This document shows, in pieces, positions 17,466 to 26,226 of a DNA stretch of 64,000 nt. This DNA comes from Petrachloros mirabilis ULC683. Lineage in GTDB: Bacteria > Cyanobacteriota > Cyanobacteriia > Thermosynechococcales > Thermosynechococcaceae. The stretch is from NCBI RefSeq assembly GCF_009939295.1, contig NZ_WVIC01000012.1, forward strand, positions 1 to 64,000, in the 5' to 3' direction. Each line of letters opens with the position of its first letter. Position 1 is the stretch's first letter. The position numbers were made by a program, and so were the translations under genes. Under the pieces are notes generated by a model that saw only the letters and a program-made list of their open reading frames with translations, was not told the DNA's origin and made no database searches.

Positions 17466-18383
17466 GTGCCTGAACTGCCTGAAGTTGAAACCGTGCGTCG
17501 GGGGTTGGCTCAAGCTTGTCTTGGGGTGACCTGTCTGGGCGGTGAGGTGTTGGATCGGCGAGGGCTAGCTTCTCCCCAGTCTGAAGCTGCATTTTTGCAT
17601 GGACTGCGGGGTCAAACCTTTGTAGACTGGCAGCGTCGGGGCAAGTATCTGTTGGGGCGCTTAGCGATGATGGCTAGTACAAGTCGCACTGGAGAAGGCC
17701 ACGAACCCGGTGGATGGCTCGGCGTTCACTTGCGTATGACGGGGCAACTCCTCTGGCTTGAGGCCAATGCTCCCCTGCAAAAACATACGCGCGTGCGCTT
17801 GTTTTTTGAAGGCCAGCGAGAACTCCGCTTTGTGGATCAGCGCACCTTTGGCAAGCTGTGGTGGGTGTCGCCTGATCAAACACCAGAGGGGGTCATCTCT
17901 GGTTTACAGCATCTAGGTCCAGAGCCACTGTCGCCGCAGTTTTCGGCATCCTATCTTCAAGAGAGGTTGCGCGATCGCAAGCGCCCAATTAAATCAGCTC
18001 TGCTCGATCAAGCCTTAGTAGCAGGATTGGGGAATATCTATACCGATGAAGCACTGTTTTTAAGTGGACTGCACCCCGCCACTCCAGGCTCCGAGCTAAC
18101 CTTCTCGCAGCTTCAGCGTTTGCAATCCGCCATTGTCCAAGTCTTAGAAACCAGTCTTCGAGAAGGCGGCACCACCTTCAGTGATTTTCGTAACCTGTCG
18201 GGAGTGAATGGCAACTATGGCGGAGTCGCCTGGGTCTATCGGCGTGGGGGACAACCTTGTCGGGTTTGCAACACCGTGATTCTGCGCCTAAAATTGGCCG
18301 GACGATCTAGCCATTTTTGTCCATACTGTCAGCCTCTCACCTCTCATCTGAATCCTGAGGCTAAAAACAATTTCGCAATCTGA
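17466..18383 (+). CDS. mutM: Formamidopyrimidine-DNA glycosylase
   Basis: 305 residues, bifunctional base-excision repair enzyme that removes 8-oxoguanine and other oxidised purines. GTG start gives MPELPEVETVRRGL; the proline after the initiator is the Schiff-base nucleophile and the following glutamate is catalytic. The C-terminal zinc finger is CRVCN...FCPYCQ. QALVAGLGNIYTDEALF is the H2TH region. It is slightly longer than the usual 270-290 residues because of an insert near residue 75 (MMASTSRTGEGHEPGG). It lies downstream of a repeat-filled gap; the next gene on the strand begins 60 bases later. Confidence 0.96.
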   Translation: MPELPEVETVRRGLAQACLGVTCLGGEVLDRRGLASPQSEAAFLHGLRGQTFVDWQRRGKYLLGRLAMMASTSRTGEGHEPGGWLGVHLRMTGQLLWLEANAPLQKHTRVRLFFEGQRELRFVDQRTFGKLWWVSPDQTPEGVISGLQHLGPEPLSPQFSASYLQERLRDRKRPIKSALLDQALVAGLGNIYTDEALFLSGLHPATPGSELTFSQLQRLQSAIVQVLETSLREGGTTFSDFRNLSGVNGNYGGVAWVYRRGGQPCRVCNTVILRLKLAGRSSHFCPYCQPLTSHLNPEAKNNFAI

Positions 18384-18443
18384 TCGCGAATGCCAAGATA
18401 GAAATAGATAAGCGTATGCTCTGGTGTTTTCCCAGAAAAAGTA

Positions 18444-18887
18444 ATGGCGACTTACGATTCTGACCTGACCCAACTCCTCTCGCCTGAACTGTATCAGCGA
18501 CTCCTGGCCCATCAGCAACAGCAAGGCTACGCCACCCTCGCCGAAACATTGGCCGCAGCCTTAAGTGCCTACTTTGGGCAACTCTCTCAAGATCAACCCG
18601 CATCTCAAGACCTGAAGATCCAAATTCATGCCCTAGAGCAGCGGTTGCAAACCCTCACCCAAGAAGTCGTGCGCCTGAGGCAAGATGTTCCTCATCGATA
18701 CGACCAGTTGCGCGAACAAATGGCCACCGTTCGCCTCAGTCACTCCGGGCTCCTGCGGGACTTGCGTCAGCGACTAGAAGCCCTTGAGCAATCTCTGGCG
18801 CAGCCTGCAGATGGCTATTCGTCAACCGCCCATGAGAGCCCAATTACGGCAGTCTGGCCCCAGACTGGGGAAGTGGGTATCGAGTGA
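18444..18887 (+). CDS. Hypothetical helical protein
   Basis: 147 residues. It begins MATYDSDLTQLLSPELYQRL, then a long helical region with heptad patterning at about 60-125 (IHALEQRLQTLTQEVVRLRQ). The N-terminal 50 residues could form a small CopG-like or helical dimerisation domain, but I do not recognise a family. It lies 60 bases after mutM and about 125 bases before the S41 protease, same strand, possibly one transcript. Function unknown. Confidence 0.6.
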   Translation: MATYDSDLTQLLSPELYQRLLAHQQQQGYATLAETLAAALSAYFGQLSQDQPASQDLKIQIHALEQRLQTLTQEVVRLRQDVPHRYDQLREQMATVRLSHSGLLRDLRQRLEALEQSLAQPADGYSSTAHESPITAVWPQTGEVGIE

Positions 18888-19012
18888 ATTAGGGTGCTGG
18901 CCGCAACTTGGCATTAAAGCACAATCAGGTTGGCGGAAAACCGCAAGTCGTCGGCTCCCGCAAGCAGAAGACATGTGTTAGATTGAGCGTACTTTTAACG
19001 ATAAGCTGGGTG

Positions 19013-20323
19013 ATGCCGATGGTGTTCTCAACACGTGGACTGGTTCTCGGGGCAACTGCTCTCCTCGGAGCAGGTGCCGTCGTCACGGGGGCAGGCCTTC
19101 ATCTCTCCAGCAGTTGGGCGGTTTTTCGAGATAGTCCTAAAGAAGTTATTGATCAAGTCTGGCAGGTCATCAACCAGGAATATGTTGATGGCACTTTCAA
19201 TGGCGTTGATTGGCGAGCCGTTCGTACTCAATATCTCAACCGCAATTATGCTTCAACCGACGAAGCCTATACCGCTGTGCGAGAGATGGTTGATAAGCTG
19301 GGCGATCCCTATACGCGTTTTATGGATCCGGGGCAGTTCCAAAGTATGCGGATTGACACCTCCGGAGAGTTGACTGGCGTAGGAATTCAAATTTCTCAAG
19401 ACGAAGAGACTAAGAAAATTACGGTCATCTCACCCATTGAAGGTAGTCCTGCTTCTGATGCGGGCATCCGAGCCCAAGACATCATTTTAGAAGTGGATGG
19501 TCAGAGCACCGAAGGCATGGACATTAATCAGGTGGTCAGTCTCATTCGTGGCCCAGTGAATTCAAATGTGGTGCTGACTATTTCTCGGGGAACTCAAGAG
19601 CTAAGCTACACCCTGAAGCGAGCTCGCATTGAGCTGCACCCCGTGCGCTTTAGCCAGAAGTCGTCACCCATGGGAGATATTGGATACATCCGCCTCACCC
19701 AGTTCAACAGTAATGCAGAGACCGAAATGCGCAATGCAATTCGGGAGCTAGACAGTCAAGATGTGGCTGGGTTCATCCTGGACTTGCGATTTAACCCGGG
19801 CGGTCTTTTGGACTCCAGTGCCAAAATTGCCCGCATGTGGATGGATCACGGTGATATTGTCTCAACGATTGATCGCCAGGGAGTTGAGGTGCGCATGAGT
19901 GCTGAGCGCCGAGGCAAGCTCACGGATAAGCCCCTGGTGGTATTGGTAGATGGTGGCTCTGCCAGTGCCAGTGAAATTTTGGCGGGTGCCCTCCAGGACA
20001 ATAACCGGGCGGTGCTGGTTGGAACCAAGACCTTTGGTAAGGGGCTGGTGCAAATGGTGCATCCTTTGAGGGATGGCTCGGGCTTGGCCGTTACCATCGC
20101 TAAGTACTATACCCCCAGTGGTCGTGACATCAATAAAAAAGGCATTGAGCCTGATATTACGGTAGAGCTGACCGAAGAGCAGCAAGAAAAACTCACCCGC
20201 GATACGGTGGGTACCCAGGAAGACCCTCAATATCTGAGAGCGCTCAGTGCGCTCAATGAGCAAATCACGGCGCAGCGATCGCAGATTCAGTCTTCGGCAC
20301 CGGAGCAGGGCGTCTCAAATTAA
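19013..20323 (+). CDS. Carboxyl-terminal processing protease (S41 family)
   Basis: About 437 residues. A signal anchor lies at the N-terminus (TRGLVLGATALLGAGAVVTG), so the protease is periplasmic or lumenal. A PDZ domain spans about 100-185 (SGELTGVGIQISQDEET). The catalytic dyad is Ser in GGSASASEILAGAL and Lys in VGTKTFGKGLVQ. It is related to cyanobacterial CtpA, which matures the D1 protein, and to CtpB/CtpC; I cannot tell which paralogue. A longer frame starts at 18908, but MPMVFSTRGL at 19013 (or the ATG at 19019) gives a normal signal sequence. Confidence 0.9.
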   Translation: MPMVFSTRGLVLGATALLGAGAVVTGAGLHLSSSWAVFRDSPKEVIDQVWQVINQEYVDGTFNGVDWRAVRTQYLNRNYASTDEAYTAVREMVDKLGDPYTRFMDPGQFQSMRIDTSGELTGVGIQISQDEETKKITVISPIEGSPASDAGIRAQDIILEVDGQSTEGMDINQVVSLIRGPVNSNVVLTISRGTQELSYTLKRARIELHPVRFSQKSSPMGDIGYIRLTQFNSNAETEMRNAIRELDSQDVAGFILDLRFNPGGLLDSSAKIARMWMDHGDIVSTIDRQGVEVRMSAERRGKLTDKPLVVLVDGGSASASEILAGALQDNNRAVLVGTKTFGKGLVQMVHPLRDGSGLAVTIAKYYTPSGRDINKKGIEPDITVELTEEQQEKLTRDTVGTQEDPQYLRALSALNEQITAQRSQIQSSAPEQGVSN

Positions 20324-20382
20324 CGTTTACGGATGAATGCTCACTGACCGATCCAGTCACGGATTATAATCAGCTCTCAAAA

Positions 20383-20411
20383 AAGCCCAGGGCAGTAAAT
20401 GCCTTGGGCTT
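20383..20411. terminator. Possible hairpin terminator
   Basis: AAGCCCAGGGCA and TGCCTTGGGCTT form a 12-bp stem with one G-T pair around a five-base loop, 60 bases after the S41 protease stop. The run of seven A residues before the hairpin would give a U tract on the minus strand; none follows on the plus strand. It may be bidirectional or only an RNA end-protecting hairpin. Confidence 0.45.
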
Positions 20412-20561
20412 CTGCATAACGGCTGGCCATCAGGGGTGCGTGCAGAAATGGAAAAACCCCAACCAGTAGGGTGTTTCGAGCGTCCCTTGCATGGCCTTGT
20501 CAGACAGAACCATGCAAGCATATAATGTACTGTGTTGCCGTACGTTTGGAGCCTGTCCCCA

Positions 20562-20834
20562 ATGGATACCGTAAGCGTAAACAAATTCAGAGACACTTTG
20601 AAAGACTGTGTTGAGAAAGTTATTAGTCAACATAATCCCCTTAAGGTTACTCGCCGAAATGGGAAAGATTTTGTTGTGGTTAGTGCTGAGGACTGGGAGC
20701 AAGAGCAAGAAACCTTACATGTGCTGCAAAACAATAACTTAATGAGTCAAGTTTCCAATTCAATGGCCACTCATACACAGAAACAAGGCTATTCACCGAC
20801 TGATGAGGAGATCAATGAGATCCTTAGTGTTTGA
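20562..20834 (+). CDS. yefM: Antitoxin, YefM/Phd family
   Basis: 90 residues starting MDTVSVNKFRDTLKDCVEKV, with the Phd/YefM fold and the block LKVTRRNGKDFVVVSAEDWE. It binds and neutralises YoeB and usually represses the operon. An upstream in-frame start at 20532 exists, but the family begins at the ATG at 20562. The 3' end overlaps the toxin start by 20 bases. Both genes are more AT-rich than the flanks, which fits a mobile toxin-antitoxin pair. Confidence 0.9.
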   Translation: MDTVSVNKFRDTLKDCVEKVISQHNPLKVTRRNGKDFVVVSAEDWEQEQETLHVLQNNNLMSQVSNSMATHTQKQGYSPTDEEINEILSV

Positions 20835-21087
20835 AGGAAATACCTGGAATGCATATGAGCAATTGCGCCAAAATGACAAAAAACTACACGAAAACCTTTG
20901 TAAAATCCTTCAAGAGATGCTGAGAGGCAATCCAAAAGCAGGAATCGGTAAACCTGAACCTCTTAAACATAATTTATCCGGTCTTTGGTCTCGAAGGTTA
21001 TCGCAAAGAGATCGAATAATCTACAAGTTTGATAGTGACTATATTTATATATTTGCAATCGGTGGTCACTACGAGCAATTTAGATAG
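20815..21087 (+). CDS. yoeB: Toxin, Txe/YoeB family mRNA interferase
   Basis: 90 residues. RSLVFEGNTWNAYEQLRQND and KPEPLKHNLSGLWSRRL followed by RDRIIYKF are YoeB signatures. The catalytic Glu, Arg and terminal His (in AIGGHYEQF) are all present. YoeB cuts mRNA at the ribosome when the antitoxin is degraded. Start at 20815 within the antitoxin end; an earlier in-frame start at 20803 adds only four residues. Confidence 0.92.
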   Translation: MRSLVFEGNTWNAYEQLRQNDKKLHENLCKILQEMLRGNPKAGIGKPEPLKHNLSGLWSRRLSQRDRIIYKFDSDYIYIFAIGGHYEQFR

Positions 21088-21247
21088 GCAGGGCTGTTTC
21101 ATTCTAAAATCTGACACTTTATGCATCTACGAAAATACGCCATTATAGGCATCAGGGATTTATTCGCTCTGTGGCTGAAATTACCTAAACTCCTTGCCTA
21201 AACCTAGAATGAGATGACCCTGATTGCCGCCTAACAAGTTTCTGTGA

Positions 21248-23191
21248 TCAGATGTCAAGTTCCGCTAGGTTTAGGCGCGGACCATGGGTTTCAATGAATT
21301 CGCGTCGGGGTGCCACCCGATCGCCCATCAAGATGGTGAAGATGCGATCCGCTTCAGCAGCGTCTTCAATGTCAATTTTCTTGAGGGTGCGGCTTTCTGG
21401 ATTCATGGTGGTTTCCCAGAGCTGTGTGGGCATCATTTCCCCGAGTCCTTTAAAGCGCTGAATGGTGTAGTTGGCGTTGTTGGGAAATTCATGCTGGATC
21501 AGGTTGGTTAACTCGCGATCGCTGTAGCAATAGTAGTGAGAACGTCCTCGCTCTACCTTGTAGAGGGGTGGGCAGGCAATGTAGACGTATCCTTGATCTA
21601 CCATGTCTCGCTGATAGCGATAGAAAAATGTGAGCAGAAGGGTGCGGATGTGAGCGCCATCTACGTCTGCGTCGGTCATGATCACGATGCGGTGATAGCG
21701 AAGTTGGGCGGGGTCAAATTCTTCGCCTTTGATCCCTAACCCTAGGGCGGTAATCAAAGCCTGGATCTCAGTATTTTTATAAATCTTGGCGTCGTCGGTT
21801 TTCTCAATATTGAGAATTTTCCCCCGCAGCGGCAAGATGGCCTGGAATCTGCGATCGCGCCCCTGCTTAGCACTGCCGCCCGCAGAGTCGCCCTCCACAA
21901 TAAAAATTTCTGATTCACTGGGGTCACGAGTGCTACAGTCCGCCAGCTTCCCAGGTAGAGTGGAAGACTCTAGCACCGATTTACGGCGTACTAACTCCCG
22001 GGCTCGTCGAGCGGCTTCGGCGGCATTGAATGCCTGAATCGCTTTTTCCAGAATAGATTCTACGATGCTGGGGTGAAATTCAAGATACTCAGTCAGCACC
22101 TCACCCACCAAGGAGTCCACCACCCCCCGCACTTCAGTATTGCCCAGCTTGGTTTTGGTCTGTCCTTCAAACTCAGGGTCGGGCACCTTCACTGAAATGA
22201 CTGCCGTCAGTCCTTCGCGCACATGCTCACCCCCCAGATTGGGGTCATTATCTTTGAGCTTGTTCCGCTTGCGGGCAAAGGTATTCATGGTGCGGGTCAA
22301 CACAGCCTTCAACCCCTCTAGGTGAGTTCCTCCATCAATGGTACGAATATTGTTGGCGAATCCCAGTAGGTTGTCAGAGTAGGCATCACTACACCATTGC
22401 AGCGCCACTTCGACCTGGATGTTGTTGCGCTCCCCTGAGACGTAAACAATCTCGTCGTGGAGGGCTGTTTTATCCCGGTTCATATAACCAACATATTCGC
22501 GAATGCCGCCGTCATAGCGGTAGGACTCTACTTTCGGTTCGCCTTGTTCTAGTTGATCTGGGCGGCTGTCTCGAAATGTGATTTCTACCCCTGCATTCAG
22601 ATAAGCCAGTTCTCGAAATCGGCCAGACAGGGTTTTATAGTCAAAATCAATGCCGGTGGTAAAAATTTGGGTGTCCGGCATAAACGAAATTGAGGTGCCC
22701 GTGCGCTTTTCCCCACCGGGGGCTGCTTCTAGACTTTTGATCGGCATGCCCCGTTCAAACCGTTGGGTAAACACCTGGTTGTCTCGCCAGACCTTAGCTT
22801 CAACCCAGGCCGACAGCGCATTCACCACCGAGATCCCGACCCCGTGCAGCCCCCCCGAAACTTTGTAGCCACCGCCGCCAAACTTGCCGCCAGCGTGGAG
22901 AACCGTCATGACTGTCTCTAAGGCTGATCTGCCCGTGCGGGGATGAATATCTGTGGGGATGCCGCGACCATCATCGACGACGGTGACTGAACCCTCCGCA
23001 TTGATGTCTATTTGAATGTTTTTACAGTAGCCAGCCAGGGCTTCATCGACGGAGTTGTCCACAACCTCGTACACTAAATGATGGAGTCCTCGGGGGCCGG
23101 TGCTGCCAATATACATCCCAGGACGTTTGCGGACAGGCTCCAGTCCTTCTAAAACTTGAATTTGACTGGCACCATAGTTATCAGTGGTCAT
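21248..23191 (-). CDS. gyrB: DNA gyrase subunit B
   Basis: 647 residues, ATPase subunit that introduces negative supercoils with GyrA. ATP-binding GHKL motifs: [32 protein letters not shown] and [37 protein letters not shown] and [20 protein letters not shown]. The C-terminus [18 protein letters not shown] is typical. The ATG at 23191 (MTTDNYGAS) has GGAGCAGGA upstream and is preferred over 23215. Divergent from miaA; gyrA is elsewhere. Confidence 0.97.
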   Translation of the reverse strand: MTTDNYGASQIQVLEGLEPVRKRPGMYIGSTGPRGLHHLVYEVVDNSVDEALAGYCKNIQIDINAEGSVTVVDDGRGIPTDIHPRTGRSALETVMTVLHAGGKFGGGGYKVSGGLHGVGISVVNALSAWVEAKVWRDNQVFTQRFERGMPIKSLEAAPGGEKRTGTSISFMPDTQIFTTGIDFDYKTLSGRFRELAYLNAGVEITFRDSRPDQLEQGEPKVESYRYDGGIREYVGYMNRDKTALHDEIVYVSGERNNIQVEVALQWCSDAYSDNLLGFANNIRTIDGGTHLEGLKAVLTRTMNTFARKRNKLKDNDPNLGGEHVREGLTAVISVKVPDPEFEGQTKTKLGNTEVRGVVDSLVGEVLTEYLEFHPSIVESILEKAIQAFNAAEAARRARELVRRKSVLESSTLPGKLADCSTRDPSESEIFIVEGDSAGGSAKQGRDRRFQAILPLRGKILNIEKTDDAKIYKNTEIQALITALGLGIKGEEFDPAQLRYHRIVIMTDADVDGAHIRTLLLTFFYRYQRDMVDQGYVYIACPPLYKVERGRSHYYCYSDRELTNLIQHEFPNNANYTIQRFKGLGEMMPTQLWETTMNPESRTLKKIDIEDAAEADRIFTILMGDRVAPRREFIETHGPRLNLAELDI

Positions 23192-23319
23192 TCGGCATCC
23201 TGCTCCTAAAAGCAATTTAAGGCTGATTTGTGGCCGCGAATATCAAAAATTATCAAAATTCTATCACAAAAGCCTTGAAGACGGTTTTTGGTGCTTCATA
23301 GAAGAGATTTACTCTAGGG

Positions 23320-24285
23320 ATGGATCCTGATATTTTGACCCCCATTAAGTTGACCTGTCCGGGGCTGATCGTGGTGGGTGGGCCAACGGCAACGGGCAAG
23401 TCGGCTCTAGCCCTGGCCTTAGCTCAGGGGCTGGGTTGCCCCATCCTTAGCGCGGACTCTCGTCAGGTGTACTGTGGTTTTGACATTGGTACGGCCAAGC
23501 CTACGGTTGCAGAGCAAGCCCAAGCCCCCCACTATTTGATTGATCTGTGCTCACCACGAGACATCCTGACCCTGGCTGAGTATCAAGCTCAGGCTCAGGG
23601 GTTGATTGCCCGGTTTCATCGGCAGGGACAAACCCCGATCTTGGTGGGGGGGACGGGTCTCTACATTCGAGCCATTACTGAGGGCTTGCAGATCCCTCGC
23701 GTGCCGCCGCAGTGGGAGCTGCGATCGCAGCTCCAATCCCTCGGACAACTTCAGAGTTACCAGTGGCTCCAGCAAGTAGACCCAGCAGCAGCAGTTCAAA
23801 TTCACCCCCACGATCAAGTGCGTACCCTGAGAGCCCTAGAAGTGTTTTATGCGACCGGTCGTCCCTTGTCCCAACAACAGGGCACCCAGATACCTTCCTA
23901 CCCCATTCTGCAACTCGGGTTAGATCTAGCAGACTCAGACCAGCGTCTGACTCGAATTCGCCAGCGCACCGACCAAATGCTGGCTCAAGGCTGGCTCTCA
24001 GAAGTCCAAACCTTGATGTCAACCTATGGTGAAGATTTACCCCTCCTAGAGACCCTGGGCTATCGAGAACTCAAACAGCACCTCCAAGGAGATCTATCCC
24101 TTCTAGAGGCACGAAATCGGATCATCCTCCGCACCCGCCAGTTTGCCAAGCGTCAGCGCACCTGGTTTCGAGCCATCCCTCAGATGCAGTGGTTTGAGGC
24201 CACCGATACCAGTCTCTTAAATCAAGTCGGGACGGCGATTGAGACATTTTTAGCCACCTGTGTTTCCTATTCCCCATGTTCCTGA
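23320..24285 (+). CDS. miaA: tRNA dimethylallyltransferase
   Basis: 321 residues. It transfers a dimethylallyl group to A37 of tRNAs reading UNN codons. P-loop GGPTATGKSALALALA, then SADSRQVYCGFDIGTAKP and DLCSPRDILTLAEYQAQAQG, which are diagnostic. GGTGLYIRAITEGL is also conserved. Its end comes close to the DprA-like gene downstream on the same strand. The promoter is likely in the AT-rich gap shared with gyrB. Confidence 0.96.
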   Translation: MDPDILTPIKLTCPGLIVVGGPTATGKSALALALAQGLGCPILSADSRQVYCGFDIGTAKPTVAEQAQAPHYLIDLCSPRDILTLAEYQAQAQGLIARFHRQGQTPILVGGTGLYIRAITEGLQIPRVPPQWELRSQLQSLGQLQSYQWLQQVDPAAAVQIHPHDQVRTLRALEVFYATGRPLSQQQGTQIPSYPILQLGLDLADSDQRLTRIRQRTDQMLAQGWLSEVQTLMSTYGEDLPLLETLGYRELKQHLQGDLSLLEARNRIILRTRQFAKRQRTWFRAIPQMQWFEATDTSLLNQVGTAIETFLATCVSYSPCS

Positions 24286-24362
24286 GGGAACACCAGGACA
24301 AAATCGGCCAAACCTCGCGCACCTCTGTTAAAATAGCTGGGTTGTCTTGCCATAGAACTTCT

Positions 24363-24881
24363 TTGAGTCAGTCGCTAGATCTACCCCAAGTAGACGAACC
24401 TAGAGTTGATGAATTTTTGCAAGAGCTTGCTGCAATTCAGCAAACTAGCGCCAAACGCATTGCACTTTTAGGGTCTCGTCATGTGCCACTCATGCACCAA
24501 CACATGATTGAAATGATGAGCTATGCGCTGGTTTTAGCAGGCAATCAACTCTTGACCTCCGGAGCCACGGGAACTAACGCCGCAGCCATTCGGGGTGCCA
24601 TGCGCGCCGACCCCAACTTGTTGACCGTGGTGTTGCCCCAAAGCATGAAACGACAGCCTCCAGAATCACGGCGACAGCTTCAGCAAGTGATGCACCTGGT
24701 CGAGAAGCCTGAAAATGACCCCCTTTCTTTGGCAGAGGCCAGCGCCATCTGTAATCAAGAAATTATTTCACGCTGCCAGCAACTTGTCTGCTTTGCCTTT
24801 CATGATAGTCAGACCCTATTGAGCACCTGTTCTGAGGCCGAAGAACAACGTAAGCTCGTCACCTTATTCTACTTTGACTAA
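24363..24881 (+). CDS. DprA/Smf-like protein (cyanobacterial DNA recombination-mediator A)
   Basis: About 172 residues from TTG at 24363. The core KRIALLGSRHVPLMHQHMIE, LTSGATGTNAAAIRGAMRAD and LLTVVLPQSMKRQPPESRRQ is the conserved cyanobacterial short Rossmann protein related to the DprA core. DprA loads RecA on incoming single-stranded DNA; the role of this short form is not established. Family members begin SQSLDLPxVDE, which is why I prefer TTG at 24363 over ATG at 24276, which would overlap miaA by ten bases. A TAAAAT box lies about 35 bases upstream. Confidence 0.8.
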   Translation: MSQSLDLPQVDEPRVDEFLQELAAIQQTSAKRIALLGSRHVPLMHQHMIEMMSYALVLAGNQLLTSGATGTNAAAIRGAMRADPNLLTVVLPQSMKRQPPESRRQLQQVMHLVEKPENDPLSLAEASAICNQEIISRCQQLVCFAFHDSQTLLSTCSEAEEQRKLVTLFYFD

Positions 24882-24937
24882 CGCACCAAGACCCGATACA
24901 GCTCTAAAAACACCCCAATAGAATCAAGGAAATGTTC

Positions 24938-25012
24938 AGAGACTGTCTTTAAAGTCTTGCTCTACATTTGCCCCCCAACCCCCATTTTAGAGGGCTTTGA
25001 TCACGAGCCATC
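24938..25012. repeat. Family B repeat, partial
   Basis: AGAGACTGTCTTTAAAGTCT and GCTCTACATTTGCCCCCCAA match the left 70 bases of the copy at 46484; the rest is missing. Confidence 0.75.
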
Positions 25013-25050
25013 ATCAGGATCTTGAGGCCATCCGCTGCAAGCTTTGGTTA

Positions 25051-25204
25051 ACGTGAGTTCGACAGCTCTCGTCTGCCCTCACCCCAACCCCTCTCCCAAT
25101 CCTGGGAGAGGGGCTAAAACGTTGAATTTCTGCTCTGTTCCCCCTCTCCCAATGTTGGGAGAGGGGGCTAGGGGGTGAGGGCGGATAAGTCGTCGAACTC
25201 ACGT
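25051..25204. mobile_element. Miniature inverted-repeat element with 7-bp target duplication
   Basis: 154 bp bounded by perfect 13-bp inverted repeats, ACGTGAGTTCGAC and GTCGAACTCACGT, and flanked by the direct repeat TTGGTTA (25044-25050 and 25205-25211). The interior has two nested palindromes, CCCCTCTCCCAAT...TTGGGAGAGGGG in type. No coding sequence, so it must have been moved by a transposase elsewhere. Confidence 0.8.
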
Positions 25205-25215
25205 TTGGTTAGACT

Positions 25216-25440
25216 TTAACGTGATTCTAAAAACTCTTCTACTGTCAAGTTAATATCATCAGCAATCTGCTTTAGCAATCTAGGTGCAATATCTCGTCCC
25301 TTATGAAAAGGAACCGTTGTTGCACGACCATCTTCATGACGAAATTGCTTATGTGAGCCTTTCTGACGCACTTCAACGAAGCCAAGACTTTCCAAGATAC
25401 GAACTACTTCTTGAGGTTTCAGAACGGGAATATTTCCCAT
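25216..25440 (-). CDS. hicA: HicA-type toxin (mRNA interferase)
   Basis: 74 residues, double-stranded RNA-binding-like fold. The pattern LKPQEVVRILESLGFVEVRQ followed by KGSHKQFRHEDGRATTVPFH contains the HicA GSH catalytic histidine. It follows hicB with a two-base gap. The toxin would cleave mRNA when HicB is lost. The end sits only a few bases from the inverted-repeat element. Confidence 0.93.
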   Translation of the reverse strand: MGNIPVLKPQEVVRILESLGFVEVRQKGSHKQFRHEDGRATTVPFHKGRDIAPRLLKQIADDINLTVEEFLESR

Positions 25441-25442
25441 AA

Positions 25443-25658
25443 TTACGCAATCATGATTTGTTGTGTACCCACAAATACTGTTTCAAATCTTGTTTGATCG
25501 TCTTCAAGGAGCATTTCTATAACTTCACAAAGATTGCTCTGCAATTCATCTAAAGTTTCACCTTGAGAATGTGCTCCAGGGAAACCAGGAACATAGCCAA
25601 CATAAAGATTGGTTTCAAAATCTTTTTCTATGACAGATGTGAATATATTCATAATCAA
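25443..25658 (-). CDS. hicB: HicB-type antitoxin
   Basis: 71 residues with the degenerate RNase H-like HicB fold: VIEKDFETNLYVGYVPGFPG, then AHSQGETLDELQSNLCEVIE. No separate DNA-binding domain is fused, so this is the short form. Antitoxin first, toxin second. The upstream 130 bases are AT-rich and probably carry the promoter. MNIFTSV two codons later is an alternative start. Confidence 0.92.
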   Translation of the reverse strand: MIMNIFTSVIEKDFETNLYVGYVPGFPGAHSQGETLDELQSNLCEVIEMLLEDDQTRFETVFVGTQQIMIA

Positions 25659-25857
25659 TATTTAATTCTTAGACTGTAAAATATAAGATAATTATGACAT
25701 AAATGACAAGGTATTTGCCTGCATATTAGACAGCACTCCGTATCTATAGCAAGCCTAAATCAGTTGTGAGTAAAGACATCCTGCCTGGTTGACTGACAAA
25801 ACTCCTGAAACCCCTATGAATTCCTCGTTGAGACCAGTGAATAAATTCGCTCCTACA

Positions 25858-25998
25858 ATGTCAAAACCGAACAAAGTAATCAGGAACAAACAGAAAGCTC
25901 CTGGAGCGATGCCTCCCTCTCGCTGGCCATGCAGGGCATGGAAGCTGAAGAGACTCCTGAATACACTGAAGCCGATGTGAAAGTGCCCTTTTCATGAA
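25858..25998 (+). pseudogene. Frameshifted small gene
   Basis: ATG at 25858 reads MSKPNK, but adding one A in the AAAA run at 25863-25866 gives an in-frame product of about 46 residues. That product has SSWSDASLSLAMQGMEAEE and ends at TGA 25996-25998. The second-frame segment has the look of short conserved cyanobacterial antitoxin-type proteins, but I cannot name the family. The frame before the shift has no sensible continuation, hence the pseudogene call. Confidence 0.45.
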
Positions 25999-26000
25999 AC

Positions 26001-26123
26001 AAGCAGTGGGTATGGCTAGCGATAGATACAGACACCTGAGAAATCATCGGCTATCATATCGGCGACCGTTCTAGAGAATCGGCAATTGCCTTATGGCAGT
26101 CAATACCTGCTGTATACATTTAA
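26001..26123 (+). pseudogene. IS1-family transposase relic
   Basis: The frame reads KQWVWLAIDTDT, stop, then EIIGYHIGDRSRESAIALWQ and SIPAVYI before a second stop. This is the D-E-rich core of IS1-type transposases. The internal stop (TGA at 26037-26039) and missing ends show it is dead. No inverted repeats were found around it. Confidence 0.7.
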
Positions 26124-26226
26124 CCTACTGTGATGTAGATCATCTGCCACCTCAGGTTCAATCACGTCGAGAGGTGCCCTGACGTGGAATCATCAGAGTA
26201 TTGCATACCTCACAGGAGCTTATTGC

